A stretch of DNA of 64,000 bases. Origin: Bradyrhizobium daqingense (lineage in GTDB: Bacteria; Pseudomonadota; Alphaproteobacteria; Rhizobiales; Xanthobacteraceae). The notes under the pieces were generated by a model that was not told where the DNA came from, searched no databases, and saw only the letters and a program-made list of their open reading frames with translations. Below are positions 50,651 to 60,225 of the stretch, piece by piece (positions within the stretch are counted from its first letter, which is position 1; each line of letters starts with the position of its first letter). Made by a program: the position numbers and the translations under genes. The stretch lies in assembly GCF_021044685.1 (NCBI RefSeq), contig NZ_CP088014.1:3706001-3770000 (forward strand), given 5' to 3'.

Positions 50651-53600
50651 GTGTCGATCTACGTCGCATTGCATCACGTCACGCACTACAAATACGACCG
50701 CCCGATCGATCTCGGCCCGCAGACCATCCGGCTGCGGCCGGCGCCGCATACGCGCACACCGATCCTGAGCTATTCGCTCAAGGTCACGCCATCCAACCAT
50801 TTCGTGAACTGGCAGCAGGACCCGCAGGGCAACTGGCTCGCGCGCTACGTCTTTCCGGAGAAGACGACCGAGCTGAAATTCGAGGTCGACTTCACCACGC
50901 AGATGACGGTGGTCAATCCGTTCGACTTCTTCGTCGAGCCCTACGCCGACAGCTTTCCGTTCGAGTATCCGAAGGACCTGAAGACCGAGCTCGCGCCCTA
51001 CCTCGAGACGATCAAGCCCGATCGCCTGTTCGCGCAATATCTGGATACGATCCCGCAGGAAGCCCCGAACACCGTCAACTTCCTGGTCGACCTCAATCGC
51101 GAGCTGCAGAAGAAGATCCGTTACATCATCCGCATGGAGCCGGGCGTGCAAACGCCGGAGGAGACGCTTGCCTCCGGCGCCGGCTCGTGTCGTGACTCCG
51201 CCTGGCTCCTGATCCAGACGCTGCGTCATCTCGGGCTCGCGGCGCGCTTCGTCTCGGGCTACCTCGTCCAGATCCGTCCCGACATCGATCCGATCGAGGG
51301 ACCGCCGGAGGTGGAGACCGACTTCACCGATCTGCACGCCTGGGCCGAGGTCTATCTGCCCGGCGCGGGCTGGGTCGGGTTCGATGCGACGTCCGGCATG
51401 CTCGCGGGCGAGGGGCATATTCCGGTCGCAGCGACGCCGCATTATCGCTCCGCCGCGCCGATCTCCGGCGGTGCCGGTTTTGCCGAGGTCGAGTTCGCCT
51501 TCGACATGAGCGTGAAGCGCATCCGCGAGGCGCCGCGCATCACAAAGCCGTTCTCCGATGAATCCTGGGCGCGGCTCGACGATCTCGGCGAGCAGGTCGA
51601 CGGCGATCTCGCGAGCGCTGACGTGCGGCTCACCATGGGCGGCGAGCCCACCTTCGTCTCGGTCGACGATCTCGAAGCCGGTGAATGGAATACGGAAGCA
51701 GTGGGTCCGACCAAGCGCGCGCTCGGCGACGACCTGATCCGCCGCCTGCGTGCGCGCTTTGCGCCCGGCGGCCTGCTGCATTACGGCCAGGGCAAATGGT
51801 ATCCCGGCGAGAGCCTGCCCCGCTGGGCCTTCGGCCTGTACTGGCGCAAGGACGGCGTGCCGATCTGGAAGAACGGCGACCTCATTGCGAAGATCGCGAC
51901 CCCACGACGGCCGGAGGTCAAAGACGCCGAAGCCTTCATGGAGGGCACCGCGGCGCGGCTCGGGCTCGACCTCGGCTACATCATGCCGGCCTATGAGGAT
52001 CCGGCCTATTGGCTGCAGAAGGAAGCCGAGCTTCCGGTCAACGTCGATCCCACCGATTCCAAGCTATCGGATCCCGAAGCGCGCGCGCGGATGGCGCGGG
52101 TGTTCGACCAGGGCCTGAGCACGCCGCGCGGCTTCGTGCTGCCGATCCAGCGCTGGAATGCCCCGCCGCGCTGGCGCAGCGAGCGCTGGCCGCTCCGACG
52201 CAATCATCTGTTCCTGATGCCAGGCGACTCGCCGCTCGGCTTGCGCCTGCCGATCGGCTCGCTCGGCTACGTCCCTCCCAACCAATATCCCTACGTCGTC
52301 GAGCAGGACCCGATGGAGGCGCGGGGCAAGCTGCCGGTGTTCACACTTCCCGCGCGTGCAGAAGCGCCGCCGCGGCTCGAGCCCGAGCATCTCAACACCT
52401 CGGTCCCGGTACGTACCGCGATGTCGATCGAAGTCCGCGACGGTGTGCTCTGCGCCTTCATGCCGCCCGTCGAGCGCATCGAGGATTATCTGGAGCTCGT
52501 CGCAGTCCTCGAAGCCACCGCCGAGGAGATGCAGCTCCCCGTCCATGTCGAAGGCTATCCGCCGCCGTTCGATCCGCGCATCGAGGTCATCAAGGTGACG
52601 CCCGATCCTGGCGTCATCGAGATCAACATCCAGCCGGCCGGGAGCTGGCGCGACGCCGTCGAGATCACCTCCGGCCTCTACGAGGACGCCGGCAAGGTTC
52701 GTCTCGGCGCCAACCGCTTCCTGGTCGACGGCCGCCACACCGGCACCGGCGGCGGCAATCACGTCGTGGTCGGCGGCTCAAGTCCGCAGGACTCGCCGTT
52801 CCTGCGCCGGCCCGATCTGCTGAAGAGCCTGGTCCTGTACTGGCAGCGCCATCCGTCGCTGTCCTATTTCTTCTCCGGCCTGTTCATCGGCCCGACCAGT
52901 CAGGCGCCGCGCATCGACGAGGCCCGCCACGACAGCATCTACGAGCTCGAGATCGCGCTCTCGCACGTGCCGCCGCCGGGCTATCAGACGCCGTTGTGGC
53001 TGGTGGACCGGCTGTTCCGGCATCTGCTCGTCGATATCACCGGCAACACCCATCGCGCCGAGATCTGTATCGACAAGCTCTATTCGCCTGATAGCCCCAC
53101 GGGGCGGCTCGGCCTCGTCGAATTCCGCGCGCTCGAAATGCCGCCCGATCCGCGCATGTCGCTAGCGCAGCAGCTCCTGATCCGGGCGCTGATCGCAAAG
53201 TTCTGGCGCGAGCCGCAACAAGGCAAGTTCGTGCGCTGGGGCACCGCGCTGCACGATCGCTTCATGCTGCCGCATTTCATCTGGGACGATTTTCTCGACG
53301 TGCTCGGCGAGCTGAAGCAGTTCGGCTACCCGTTCGAGCCGGAATGGTATCTGGCCCAGCTCGAATTCCGCTTTCCCGCCTTTGGCCGGGTGCATCACGG
53401 CGGCGTCACGCTGGAGCTGCGCCAGGCGTTGGAGCCCTGGCACGTGCTCGGCGAGGAAGGCTCGGCCGGCGGCACCGTGCGCTATGTCGATTCGTCCGTC
53501 GAGCGGCTCCAGGTCAAGGCGGAGGGCTTCGTCGAGGGCCGCCACATCGTCACCTGCAACGGCCGCCGCCTGCCGATGACCGCGACCGGCCGCTCGACCG

Positions 53601-53920
53601 AGGCCGTGGCCGGTGTCCGCTTCAAGGCCTGGCAGCCTGCCTCGGGCTTGCACCCGACCATCCCCGTCCACGCGCCCCTGACCTTCGATCTCATCGACAG
53701 CTGGAACGGCCGCTCGCTCGGCGGCTGCGTCTACCACGTCGCCCATCCCGGCGGCCGCAACTACGACACCAAGCCGGTCAACACCTACGAGGCCGAGGCG
53801 CGGCGGCTGGCGCGCTTCCAGGACCACGGCCACACGCCGGGGCCGGTCCAGCCGCCGCCGGAGGAACGCACAAATGAGTTTCCGCTGACCCTCGACTTGC
53901 GGACCCCGCTCCTGCAATGA
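50651..53920 (+). CDS. Transglutaminase-like/DUF2126 fusion protein
   Basis: 1089 residues from a GTG at 50651 (SIYVALHHVTHYKYDRP); an upstream ATG at 50594 would add 19 residues without family resemblance. N-terminal transglutaminase N-domain and core with a full triad: C180 (GSCRDSAW), H229 (LHAWAEVY) and D245 (GFDATSG). From about residue 320 (LTMGGEPTFVSVDD) the DUF2126 region runs to the end, with a conserved GGGNHVVVGG and EIDKLYSPDSPTGRLGLVEFRALEMPP-like GS-type catalytic appearance. Proposed in the literature (amidoligase surveys) to make or trim peptide-like tags; biochemistry is not established. First gene of a three-gene operon. Confidence 0.9.
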   Translation: MSIYVALHHVTHYKYDRPIDLGPQTIRLRPAPHTRTPILSYSLKVTPSNHFVNWQQDPQGNWLARYVFPEKTTELKFEVDFTTQMTVVNPFDFFVEPYADSFPFEYPKDLKTELAPYLETIKPDRLFAQYLDTIPQEAPNTVNFLVDLNRELQKKIRYIIRMEPGVQTPEETLASGAGSCRDSAWLLIQTLRHLGLAARFVSGYLVQIRPDIDPIEGPPEVETDFTDLHAWAEVYLPGAGWVGFDATSGMLAGEGHIPVAATPHYRSAAPISGGAGFAEVEFAFDMSVKRIREAPRITKPFSDESWARLDDLGEQVDGDLASADVRLTMGGEPTFVSVDDLEAGEWNTEAVGPTKRALGDDLIRRLRARFAPGGLLHYGQGKWYPGESLPRWAFGLYWRKDGVPIWKNGDLIAKIATPRRPEVKDAEAFMEGTAARLGLDLGYIMPAYEDPAYWLQKEAELPVNVDPTDSKLSDPEARARMARVFDQGLSTPRGFVLPIQRWNAPPRWRSERWPLRRNHLFLMPGDSPLGLRLPIGSLGYVPPNQYPYVVEQDPMEARGKLPVFTLPARAEAPPRLEPEHLNTSVPVRTAMSIEVRDGVLCAFMPPVERIEDYLELVAVLEATAEEMQLPVHVEGYPPPFDPRIEVIKVTPDPGVIEINIQPAGSWRDAVEITSGLYEDAGKVRLGANRFLVDGRHTGTGGGNHVVVGGSSPQDSPFLRRPDLLKSLVLYWQRHPSLSYFFSGLFIGPTSQAPRIDEARHDSIYELEIALSHVPPPGYQTPLWLVDRLFRHLLVDITGNTHRAEICIDKLYSPDSPTGRLGLVEFRALEMPPDPRMSLAQQLLIRALIAKFWREPQQGKFVRWGTALHDRFMLPHFIWDDFLDVLGELKQFGYPFEPEWYLAQLEFRFPAFGRVHHGGVTLELRQALEPWHVLGEEGSAGGTVRYVDSSVERLQVKAEGFVEGRHIVTCNGRRLPMTATGRSTEAVAGVRFKAWQPASGLHPTIPVHAPLTFDLIDSWNGRSLGGCVYHVAHPGGRNYDTKPVNTYEAEARRLARFQDHGHTPGPVQPPPEERTNEFPLTLDLRTPLLQ

Positions 53921-53947
53921 GTATGATGGTGGGGCAGGGAGAGGCGC

Positions 53948-56473
53948 ATGGGCGAGGGCGCAGCCGAACAGGACGACAAGGCCGGCAGGGCGAAAGGCCA
54001 GCGTGAAGGCCAGCGCCGGCTCGCGCAATGGGTCCGCGACTATCGCCGCCTGCCCGGCATTCCCGATGAGTTCCTGGGGCCCGACGGCGCCCCGCGCGCG
54101 GTCTGGAGCCGCTTCTTTGATGCCTTCGGCGCGCTCGCGCCCGACGAGGCCGAGCGGCGCTTCGCCATGGCCGACCGTCACCTCCGCGAGGCCGGCGTCA
54201 CCTACCGCGCGCCCGGCGACAGCGCCGACCGGCCGTGGTCGCTGAGCCATCTGCCGCTCCTGATCGACGAAGCCGATTGGCGGCAGCTCTCCGCCGGCAT
54301 CACCCAGCGCGCCGAGCTGCTCGAGCTCGTGCTGCGCGACATCTATGGCGAGGGCCGTCTCGTCGCCGAGGGCGCGCTGCCGGCCGCCGCGATCGCGGGC
54401 AGCCCCGAATATCTCCGCCCCGTCTGCGGCGTGCCGCCGCCGGGCGGGCGCTATCTTTCGATCTACGCCGCCGACGTCGGCCGTGGCCCCGACGGCCGCT
54501 GGTGGGTGCTCGGCGACCGCACCCAGGCGCCTTCAGGCGCGGGCTATGCGCTGGAGAACCGCCTCGTGCTCTCGCGCGCCTTCTCCGATCTCTACAAGTC
54601 GATGAACGTGCCGCGTGTCGCGCCGTTCTTCGAAGCGTTCCGCGACTCTCTTCGCGCGCGCGCCGATCGCGACGAGCCGCGCATCGGCGTGCTCACCCCC
54701 GGCAGCTTCAGCGAGACCTATTTCGAGCATGCGACGCTGGCGCGTTATCTCGGCTTCCTGCTGGTCGAGGGCGACGATCTCGCCGTCAGCGATAACCGCA
54801 TCCACATCCGTACCGTTGCCGGCCTGAAGCGGCTCGACGTGCTGCTCCGCCGCGTCGATTCCAACTCGCTCGATCCGCTCGAGCTCGATGCCTCCTCGCG
54901 GCTCGGGGTGCCCGGCCTGATCGATGTGCTGCGCAAGGACGGCGTCGTCGTCGCCAATATGCCGGGCTCGGGCGTGCCGGAGGCGCGGGCGCTGCTCGGC
55001 TTCCTGCCGGCGCTGAGCCGCCGCCTGCTCGGCGAAGAGCTGAAGATGCCGCACATCGCGACCTGGTGGTGCGGCCAGCGGTCCCCGCGCGACGAGGTGC
55101 TGGCGCGGCTCGACGAAGTCGCGATCGAAGGCGCCTACCGCCGCGGCGTGCCCGGCTTCGACAGCAATGGTCCGGTGCTCGCGAGCGAGCTCGATCCGAG
55201 CGATCGTCAGCGCCTGGTCGAAGCCATCACCACGCGCGGCATGGACTATGTCGGCCAGGAGGTGGTGCGGCTCTCGACCATGCCGGTGTGGGAGCAGGGC
55301 CAGCTCACGCCGCGCCCCTTCGTGCTGCGCGTGTTCGCGGCTGCCACGCCCGACGGCTGGGCCATCATGCCCGGCGGCTTCTGCCGGATCGCAGAGCAGC
55401 CCGATGCACGCGCGGTGTCGATGGGCGACGGCGCCCGCGCGGCCGACGTCTGGGTCGTCTCCGACAAGCAGGTCTCGACGGCGACGCTGCTGCCGGCGAC
55501 CGACAAAGTCCGCATCCGCCGCATCGCCGGCGTGCTGCCGAGCCGGGCCGCCGACAATCTGTTCTGGCTCGGCCGCTATCTCGAACGCGCCGAGGCGACG
55601 CTGCGCCTGGTGCGCGCACTGGGCTCGCCGAGCGGGCCCAACAAGGGCACCGCCGCCTCGTTGCAATCGGCCGAACGCATCCAGCGCCTGCTGGTGGCCT
55701 GGGGCGCGATCTCGCAGACCTCGCGCACTGGGCCCGGCCGCATCGTTGCCGAAGCGCTGCAGAGCGAGGCGCATTTCGGCTCGGCGCTGTCGCTGGTGCG
55801 CGCAGCGCAGCGCACCGCGACCTCGCTGCGCGAACGCCTGTCACCCGATGCCTGGCAGGTCATCACCGAGATGGCCGAACGCCTCGCTTACGAGGTCGAG
55901 GACGACGACAGCGTGGTCAGCGCCGCCGAGCTGACCTTGCAGGAGCTGGCGAGCTTCGCAGGGCTTGCGCAGGAGAACATGAACCGCGCCGCCGGCTGGC
56001 GCTTCCTCGACGTCGGCCGCCGCATCGAGCGCGCCATCAACACCACGCGCTTCACGCGCCAATTCGCCTATGACGAGGCCGGCGACGAGGATCTCGACAT
56101 CCTGTTGACCCTGGTGGATTGCCAGATCACCTATCGCTCGCGCTATCTGCTGGCGCCGGTCCTGGCGCCGGTCCGCGACCTCGCCGTGCTCGACGGCTAC
56201 AATCCGCGTTCGGTGGCGTTCCAGGTGACGACGCTGAACGAGCACATCGCCGCGCTGCCGAGCCTGAAGGAGCACGGACTGATCGAGAAGCCGCAGCGGC
56301 TTGCGGTGGCGATGCAGGCGATGCTCGCGACCGCGGAGGCCGAGAAGCTCGAGGTCAAAACCCTGTTCGCGCTGGAGCAGGATCTGCTCAGCCTTGCCGA
56401 GGCGATCGGGCAGCACTACTTCCCGCACGGCCCCAATGCCAGCCGGCCGGAAAAGCTGACGGGGCTGGCGTGA
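53948..56473 (+). CDS. Circularly permuted ATP-grasp protein fused to alpha-E domain
   Basis: 841 residues. The N-terminal two thirds is a circularly permuted type-2 ATP-grasp ligase (FLGPDGAPRAVWSRFF, PPPGGRYLSIYAADVGRGPDGRWWVLGDRTQAPSGAGYALENR, GVLTPGSFSETYFEHATLARYLGF), then the alpha-E helical domain from about residue 529 (VLPSRAADNLFWLGRYLERAEATLR). The two are often separate genes; here fused. Likely forms amide/peptide bonds using ATP. Starts 27 bases after the first operon gene and its TGA overlaps the GTG of the next. Substrates unknown. Confidence 0.9.
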   Translation: MGEGAAEQDDKAGRAKGQREGQRRLAQWVRDYRRLPGIPDEFLGPDGAPRAVWSRFFDAFGALAPDEAERRFAMADRHLREAGVTYRAPGDSADRPWSLSHLPLLIDEADWRQLSAGITQRAELLELVLRDIYGEGRLVAEGALPAAAIAGSPEYLRPVCGVPPPGGRYLSIYAADVGRGPDGRWWVLGDRTQAPSGAGYALENRLVLSRAFSDLYKSMNVPRVAPFFEAFRDSLRARADRDEPRIGVLTPGSFSETYFEHATLARYLGFLLVEGDDLAVSDNRIHIRTVAGLKRLDVLLRRVDSNSLDPLELDASSRLGVPGLIDVLRKDGVVVANMPGSGVPEARALLGFLPALSRRLLGEELKMPHIATWWCGQRSPRDEVLARLDEVAIEGAYRRGVPGFDSNGPVLASELDPSDRQRLVEAITTRGMDYVGQEVVRLSTMPVWEQGQLTPRPFVLRVFAAATPDGWAIMPGGFCRIAEQPDARAVSMGDGARAADVWVVSDKQVSTATLLPATDKVRIRRIAGVLPSRAADNLFWLGRYLERAEATLRLVRALGSPSGPNKGTAASLQSAERIQRLLVAWGAISQTSRTGPGRIVAEALQSEAHFGSALSLVRAAQRTATSLRERLSPDAWQVITEMAERLAYEVEDDDSVVSAAELTLQELASFAGLAQENMNRAAGWRFLDVGRRIERAINTTRFTRQFAYDEAGDEDLDILLTLVDCQITYRSRYLLAPVLAPVRDLAVLDGYNPRSVAFQVTTLNEHIAALPSLKEHGLIEKPQRLAVAMQAMLATAEAEKLEVKTLFALEQDLLSLAEAIGQHYFPHGPNASRPEKLTGLA

Positions 56474-57348
56474 TCTACGACATCCGTCATGTCACGACCT
56501 ACGAATATGAGAGTCCGGTCAGCTTCGCCCGTTGCACGCTGCGGCTGGAGCCGAGAAGCGGCAGCGGCCAGGAGCTGATCTCGCACCGCGTCGAGATTCG
56601 GCCGCGTCCGGCCGAGCGCAATGTCCGCCGCGATTTCTTCGGCACGCTCACCGAGAGCGTGGTGATCGAAGCCGCCCATCGCAATCTGCGCATCGACTCG
56701 CGCTCGCGCGTCTCCGTCTCGCGCCGGCCGCCGGCGCGCGATGCCGCGAGCCCGCCCTGGGAGACCATTCGCGACATTGCCTTCGAAGCGACGAGCCTCG
56801 GGCCGTCCTCGCCGGTCGGCTACGTTTTTGCGAGCCCCTTGGTGCCGGTGCTGCGTCCGGTCAGCGCCTATGCCGCCGAAAGCTTTCCACCCGGCGCGGG
56901 CGTCCTTGCCTGTGCCGCCGATCTCATGCGTCGCATTCGCAGCGAGTTTCGCTATGATCCCAAGGCGACGGTGATTTCGACGCCGCTCGGCGAGGTCTTC
57001 GACAAGCGTCACGGTGTCTGCCAGGACTTCGCCCATGTGATGATCGCGGGGCTGCGCGGGCTCGGTCTGCCGGCGGCCTATGTCAGCGGCTATCTGCGCA
57101 CCATCGCGCCGCCGGGCCAGGCGCGGCTGCAAGGCGCCGACGCCACCCATGCCTGGGTCGCGCTGTGGTGCGGGGCCGATCTCGGCTGGGTCGATTTCGA
57201 TCCGACCAACGATCTCCTGGTCGCGAACGACCATATCGTGCTCGCCATCGGACGCGATTTTTCCGACGTCTCGCCCATCGACGGCATCATCGTTGGTTCG
57301 CCGAAACAGAAGCTCGGCGTCGCCGTGGACGTGGTGCTGGTCGAATAA
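56470..57348 (+). CDS. Transglutaminase-like cysteine protease family protein
   Basis: 292 residues from a GTG at 56470 sharing GTGA with the previous stop, so tightly coupled. N-terminal beta domain (IYDIRHVTTYEYESPVSFARCTLRL), then the transglutaminase-like core with C184 (KRHGVCQDFAHV), H227 (ATHAWVALW) and D244 (VDFDPTND). Such proteins are usually peptidases rather than cross-linking enzymes. Right after the stop lies the small hairpin CCGCAATCTTGCGG (57349-57362), but with no T-run. Third gene of the predicted peptide-tag operon. Confidence 0.92.
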   Translation: MIYDIRHVTTYEYESPVSFARCTLRLEPRSGSGQELISHRVEIRPRPAERNVRRDFFGTLTESVVIEAAHRNLRIDSRSRVSVSRRPPARDAASPPWETIRDIAFEATSLGPSSPVGYVFASPLVPVLRPVSAYAAESFPPGAGVLACAADLMRRIRSEFRYDPKATVISTPLGEVFDKRHGVCQDFAHVMIAGLRGLGLPAAYVSGYLRTIAPPGQARLQGADATHAWVALWCGADLGWVDFDPTNDLLVANDHIVLAIGRDFSDVSPIDGIIVGSPKQKLGVAVDVVLVE

Positions 57349-57564
57349 CCGCAATCTTGCGGTCTGGACACCGGCCGCCGGAGGCTGTATCGCGCCGTTA
57401 TTGCAACCGCGATATGGCGGAGCGCACCTGCAACATATTTTCGTGTTGTCGTTCCAGGATTTGGTCCCTCGGCCCAAGATGGGATATGGTGGACGGTGCG
57501 CCGAGGACAAGAACGAAACATCGGGAGTTGGCGTGGGACACCACCGACGAGCGGGGCTGCATCC

Positions 57565-58392
57565 ATGATGACGTTACCGAGGCTGGCGGCTGAATCCCTG
57601 GAGGAATTCCTCGGGAAGTTCATGCGTCGCCGGTACGATGAAGCTTCTGCCAACATCGTCGAGAGCGCGACGCGCACCGCGATGGAATGCATCGGCAACA
57701 GCGATGCGCTCTATCACAATATCGAGCACACGATGCTGGTGACGCTGGCGGCACAGGCGATCCTCCGCGGCCGAAGCCTTCATACCCATCTCTCGGCCGA
57801 GGACTACGTTCATGTCCTGATCGCCTGCCTCGCCCATGATATCGGCTATGTACGCGGGCTGTTCGAGGAGGATGATGCCGACGGCTTCGTGATCGACGCG
57901 GCCGACACCAAGATCTCGCTGCCGCGCGGTTCATCGGACGCGAGCCTGATGATGTATCACGTCGACCGCTCCAAGCTTTATGTGACGCGGCGACTGCGGC
58001 ACATTCGTGGGGTAGACCCGGACCGCGTCGCCCGCGCCATCGAGGGGACACGCTTTCCCGCCCGCGAAGGGCAGGAATACGACGACGAGGCGTCGATCCT
58101 GCGCGCGGCCGACTTCATCGGCCAGCTCGGCGATCCCAACTATTTGCGCAAGGCCAATGCGCTCTATTACGAGTTCGAGGAGGTCGGCATCAACCGCCAG
58201 CTCGGCTACGATTCGCCCGCCGACATCGTGAACCGCTATCCACAATTCTATTGGAACAGCGTCGCACCGCACATCCAGACCGAGATCGGCTATCTCAACA
58301 AGACCGAGATCGGCCGGCAGTGGATCGCCAATCTCTACAGCAACGTGTTCCGTGCCGAACGCGACATCGCGCTGTCCGGCCCGCAGCGGTAG
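57565..58392 (+). CDS. HD-domain phosphohydrolase-like protein
   Basis: 275 residues from the ATG at 57565 (or the adjacent ATG at 57568). HD-superfamily metal-site features are visible: LYHNIEHTMLVTL, then the HD pair in IACLAHDIGYVRG and a later ASILRAADFIGQLGD. This is the layout of metal-dependent phosphohydrolases; the substrate (nucleotide or second messenger) is unknown. The gap of 216 bases from the transglutaminase gene suggests it is its own transcript, though the same direction leaves readthrough possible. Confidence 0.85.
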   Translation: MMTLPRLAAESLEEFLGKFMRRRYDEASANIVESATRTAMECIGNSDALYHNIEHTMLVTLAAQAILRGRSLHTHLSAEDYVHVLIACLAHDIGYVRGLFEEDDADGFVIDAADTKISLPRGSSDASLMMYHVDRSKLYVTRRLRHIRGVDPDRVARAIEGTRFPAREGQEYDDEASILRAADFIGQLGDPNYLRKANALYYEFEEVGINRQLGYDSPADIVNRYPQFYWNSVAPHIQTEIGYLNKTEIGRQWIANLYSNVFRAERDIALSGPQR

Positions 58393-58403
58393 GCTAGGCT
58401 CTC

Positions 58404-58479
58404 GTAGCCCGGATGAGCGAAGCGATATTCGGGGCCGGTGGTGCGTGATCCCGGATGTCGCTTCGCTCATCCCGGCTAC
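58404..58479. repeat. Palindromic intergenic repeat, family E copy 2
   Basis: GTAGCCCGGATGAGCGAAGCG and CGCTTCGCTCATCCCGGCTAC pair almost perfectly as two 21-base arms. It sits between the HD gene and the epoxide-hydrolase-like gene and would make a strong stem on either strand. Confidence 0.82.
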
Positions 58480-58505
58480 CATCGCGATCAGATCGTGAGC
58501 AAAGC

Positions 58506-59399
58506 ATGCAACAAAAATCCATCACCACCGATGTCCTCGAGATCGCCTATCTCGACTATGGCGCGGCCGACGGCTGGCCCTGCATCATGGGCCACGGCTT
58601 TCCCTACGACGTGAACGCCTATGCAGAGACCGCACCGCTTCTTGCCCAGGCCGGCGCCCGGGTGCTGGTGCCCTGGCTGCGCGGCTATGGGCCGACGCGG
58701 TTTCGCTTCCCCGAGACGCTGCGCTCCGGCGAGCAGGCGGCGTTGGGGGCCGATCTTCTCGCCTTCATGGACGCGCTCGGCGTCGCGCGCGCGGTCGTCG
58801 GCGGTTATGACTGGGGCGGACGTGCCGCCTGCGTGATCGCGGCACTCCATCCGGAGCGTGTGGTCGGCCTCGTCTCCGGCAATTCCTACAACATCCAGAA
58901 CATCGCCCGCTCCATGGAGCCGGCCTCGCCGCCGGAGGAGGCGGCACTCTGGTATCAATATCTCTTCCACAACGAGCGTGGCCGCCGCGCGCTGGAGCGC
59001 AACCGGCGCGGCTTCGCCCGCCAGCTCTGGTCGATGTGGTCGCCGAAATGGACGTTCGACGAGGCGACCTTCGAGCGTAGCGCCGTGTCTTTTGACAATC
59101 CCGATTTCGTCGACGTCGTGATCCATTCGTATCGACACCGCTATGCGCTGGTCGACGGAGACCCTGCTTATGCAGCGATCGAGGCAAAGCTCGCCGCGCA
59201 GCCACAAATCCGCGTCCCCACGATCGCCATCGACGGCGACAGCGACGGCGTCAATCCCGGCACCGCTCATCATGCGCGCAAGTTCGAGGGCTTTTTCGAG
59301 CGTCGCGTATTCGCGGGCGCCGGTCACAATCTGCCGCAGGAGCGGCCGGCCGAATGGGCAAAGGCTGTGCTCGATCTTCGGAAAGCTGCCGAACGATAG
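58506..59399 (+). CDS. Alpha/beta hydrolase, epoxide hydrolase-like
   Basis: 297 residues from the ATG at 58506 (MQQKSITTDVLEIAYLDYG). The oxyanion motif HGFPYD and the nucleophile elbow VGGYDWGGRAA, with aspartate rather than serine as nucleophile, are typical of epoxide hydrolases and haloalkane dehalogenases. A late acid (DGDSDGVNPG) and histidine (GAGHNLPQERP) complete the triad. The HGFP form favours epoxide hydrolase. Cytoplasmic, no signal peptide. Stands alone by spacing. Confidence 0.9.
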   Translation: MQQKSITTDVLEIAYLDYGAADGWPCIMGHGFPYDVNAYAETAPLLAQAGARVLVPWLRGYGPTRFRFPETLRSGEQAALGADLLAFMDALGVARAVVGGYDWGGRAACVIAALHPERVVGLVSGNSYNIQNIARSMEPASPPEEAALWYQYLFHNERGRRALERNRRGFARQLWSMWSPKWTFDEATFERSAVSFDNPDFVDVVIHSYRHRYALVDGDPAYAAIEAKLAAQPQIRVPTIAIDGDSDGVNPGTAHHARKFEGFFERRVFAGAGHNLPQERPAEWAKAVLDLRKAAER

Positions 59400-59494
59400 G
59401 CCGGCAAGTCATCGATAGCCTGACTCCTCACCTTGAGGGTCTCAGGGGGAGCGTGTCCGCTAACGACCGGTCCTTTCGATTTTTCCCGATCCTG

Positions 59495-59519
59495 GGAACC
59501 TTTTGCAATCGCAGCCGTC
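59495..59519 (+). promoter_or_regulatory. Possible EcfG (general stress) promoter upstream of folE
   Basis: GGAAC, 16 bases, then CGTC, located 52 bases before the folE ATG. The alphaproteobacterial general-stress sigma factor recognises GGAAC-N16/17-CGTT; the last base differs. A single partial match in a 170-base gap can arise by chance, so this is a weak candidate. Confidence 0.25.
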
Positions 59520-59570
59520 CAAGCTGTGGGGCCGCCATTGTCTGCGGCCCGTTGCAGGGGAGGTCGTTCG

Positions 59571-60197
59571 ATGAAGTCACAACCGCGTCGGCTGGAACGT
59601 GTTGCGGTGGCGCAGGCGCCGAGCGACCGGCCTAACAGGGCGGAGGTCGAGCAGGCGATCCGGACCATGATCCGTTGGGCCGGCGATGATCCCGCGCGCG
59701 ACGGTCTGCGCGAAACGCCTGATCGCGTCGCACGCGCCTTCGAGGAGTATTTCTCAGGCTATGCGCAGGATCCGACCGAGATCCTGCAAAAGACGTTCGA
59801 GGAGATCGAGGGCTACGACGAGATGATCGTGCTACGCGGGGTGCGCTTCGAAAGTCATTGCGAGCACCACATGGCGCCCATCGTCGGCCGCGCCTGGGTT
59901 GCCTATATCCCGCAAGGGCGTGTGGTCGGCATCTCCAAGCTCGCGCGTCTGGTGGACATCTACGCCAAGCGTCTCCAGATCCAGGAGAAGATGACCGCAC
60001 AGATCGCCAACACGATCAACGACGTGCTGAACCCCGAAGGCGTCGGCGTCATCATCAAGGCGACGCATCACTGCATGACCACGCGCGGCGCGCACAAGCC
60101 GGGGACCGATCTCGTCACCAGCCGCATGCTCGGCGTGTTCCGCGACAATGCGCTGACACGTCAGGAACTGCTGGGGCTTGCCAATTCAGACGATTGA
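59571..60197 (+). CDS. folE: GTP cyclohydrolase I
   Basis: Opens the guanine ring of GTP to form dihydroneopterin triphosphate, the first step to folate (and other pterins). 208 residues from the ATG at 59571, with GGGGAGG upstream. Zinc ligands are visible: the cysteine and histidine of ESHCEHHMAPI and the cysteine of ATHHCMTTRGAHKPG. Helical N-terminus with AEVEQAIRTMIRWAGDDPARDGLRETPDRVARAF; core GRVVGISKLARLVDIYAKRLQIQEKMTAQI. Homodecamer in known members. Followed after 28 bases by a Rieske reductase gene. Confidence 0.96.
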   Translation: MKSQPRRLERVAVAQAPSDRPNRAEVEQAIRTMIRWAGDDPARDGLRETPDRVARAFEEYFSGYAQDPTEILQKTFEEIEGYDEMIVLRGVRFESHCEHHMAPIVGRAWVAYIPQGRVVGISKLARLVDIYAKRLQIQEKMTAQIANTINDVLNPEGVGVIIKATHHCMTTRGAHKPGTDLVTSRMLGVFRDNALTRQELLGLANSDD

Positions 60198-60225
60198 TCC
60201 GCGGGGGCCCAAAGGAGACGTCACA

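Noticed and set aside
49195..51195. A 666-codon plus-strand frame across the UxaA-like and transglutaminase genes
   Set aside because: It crosses two well-supported genes in another frame and encodes an arginine-rich product without domains.
57349..57362. CCGCAATCTTGCGG after the transglutaminase stop as a Rho-independent terminator
   Set aside because: The stem is only 5-6 bp and no T-run follows, so it was mentioned with the gene but not listed separately.
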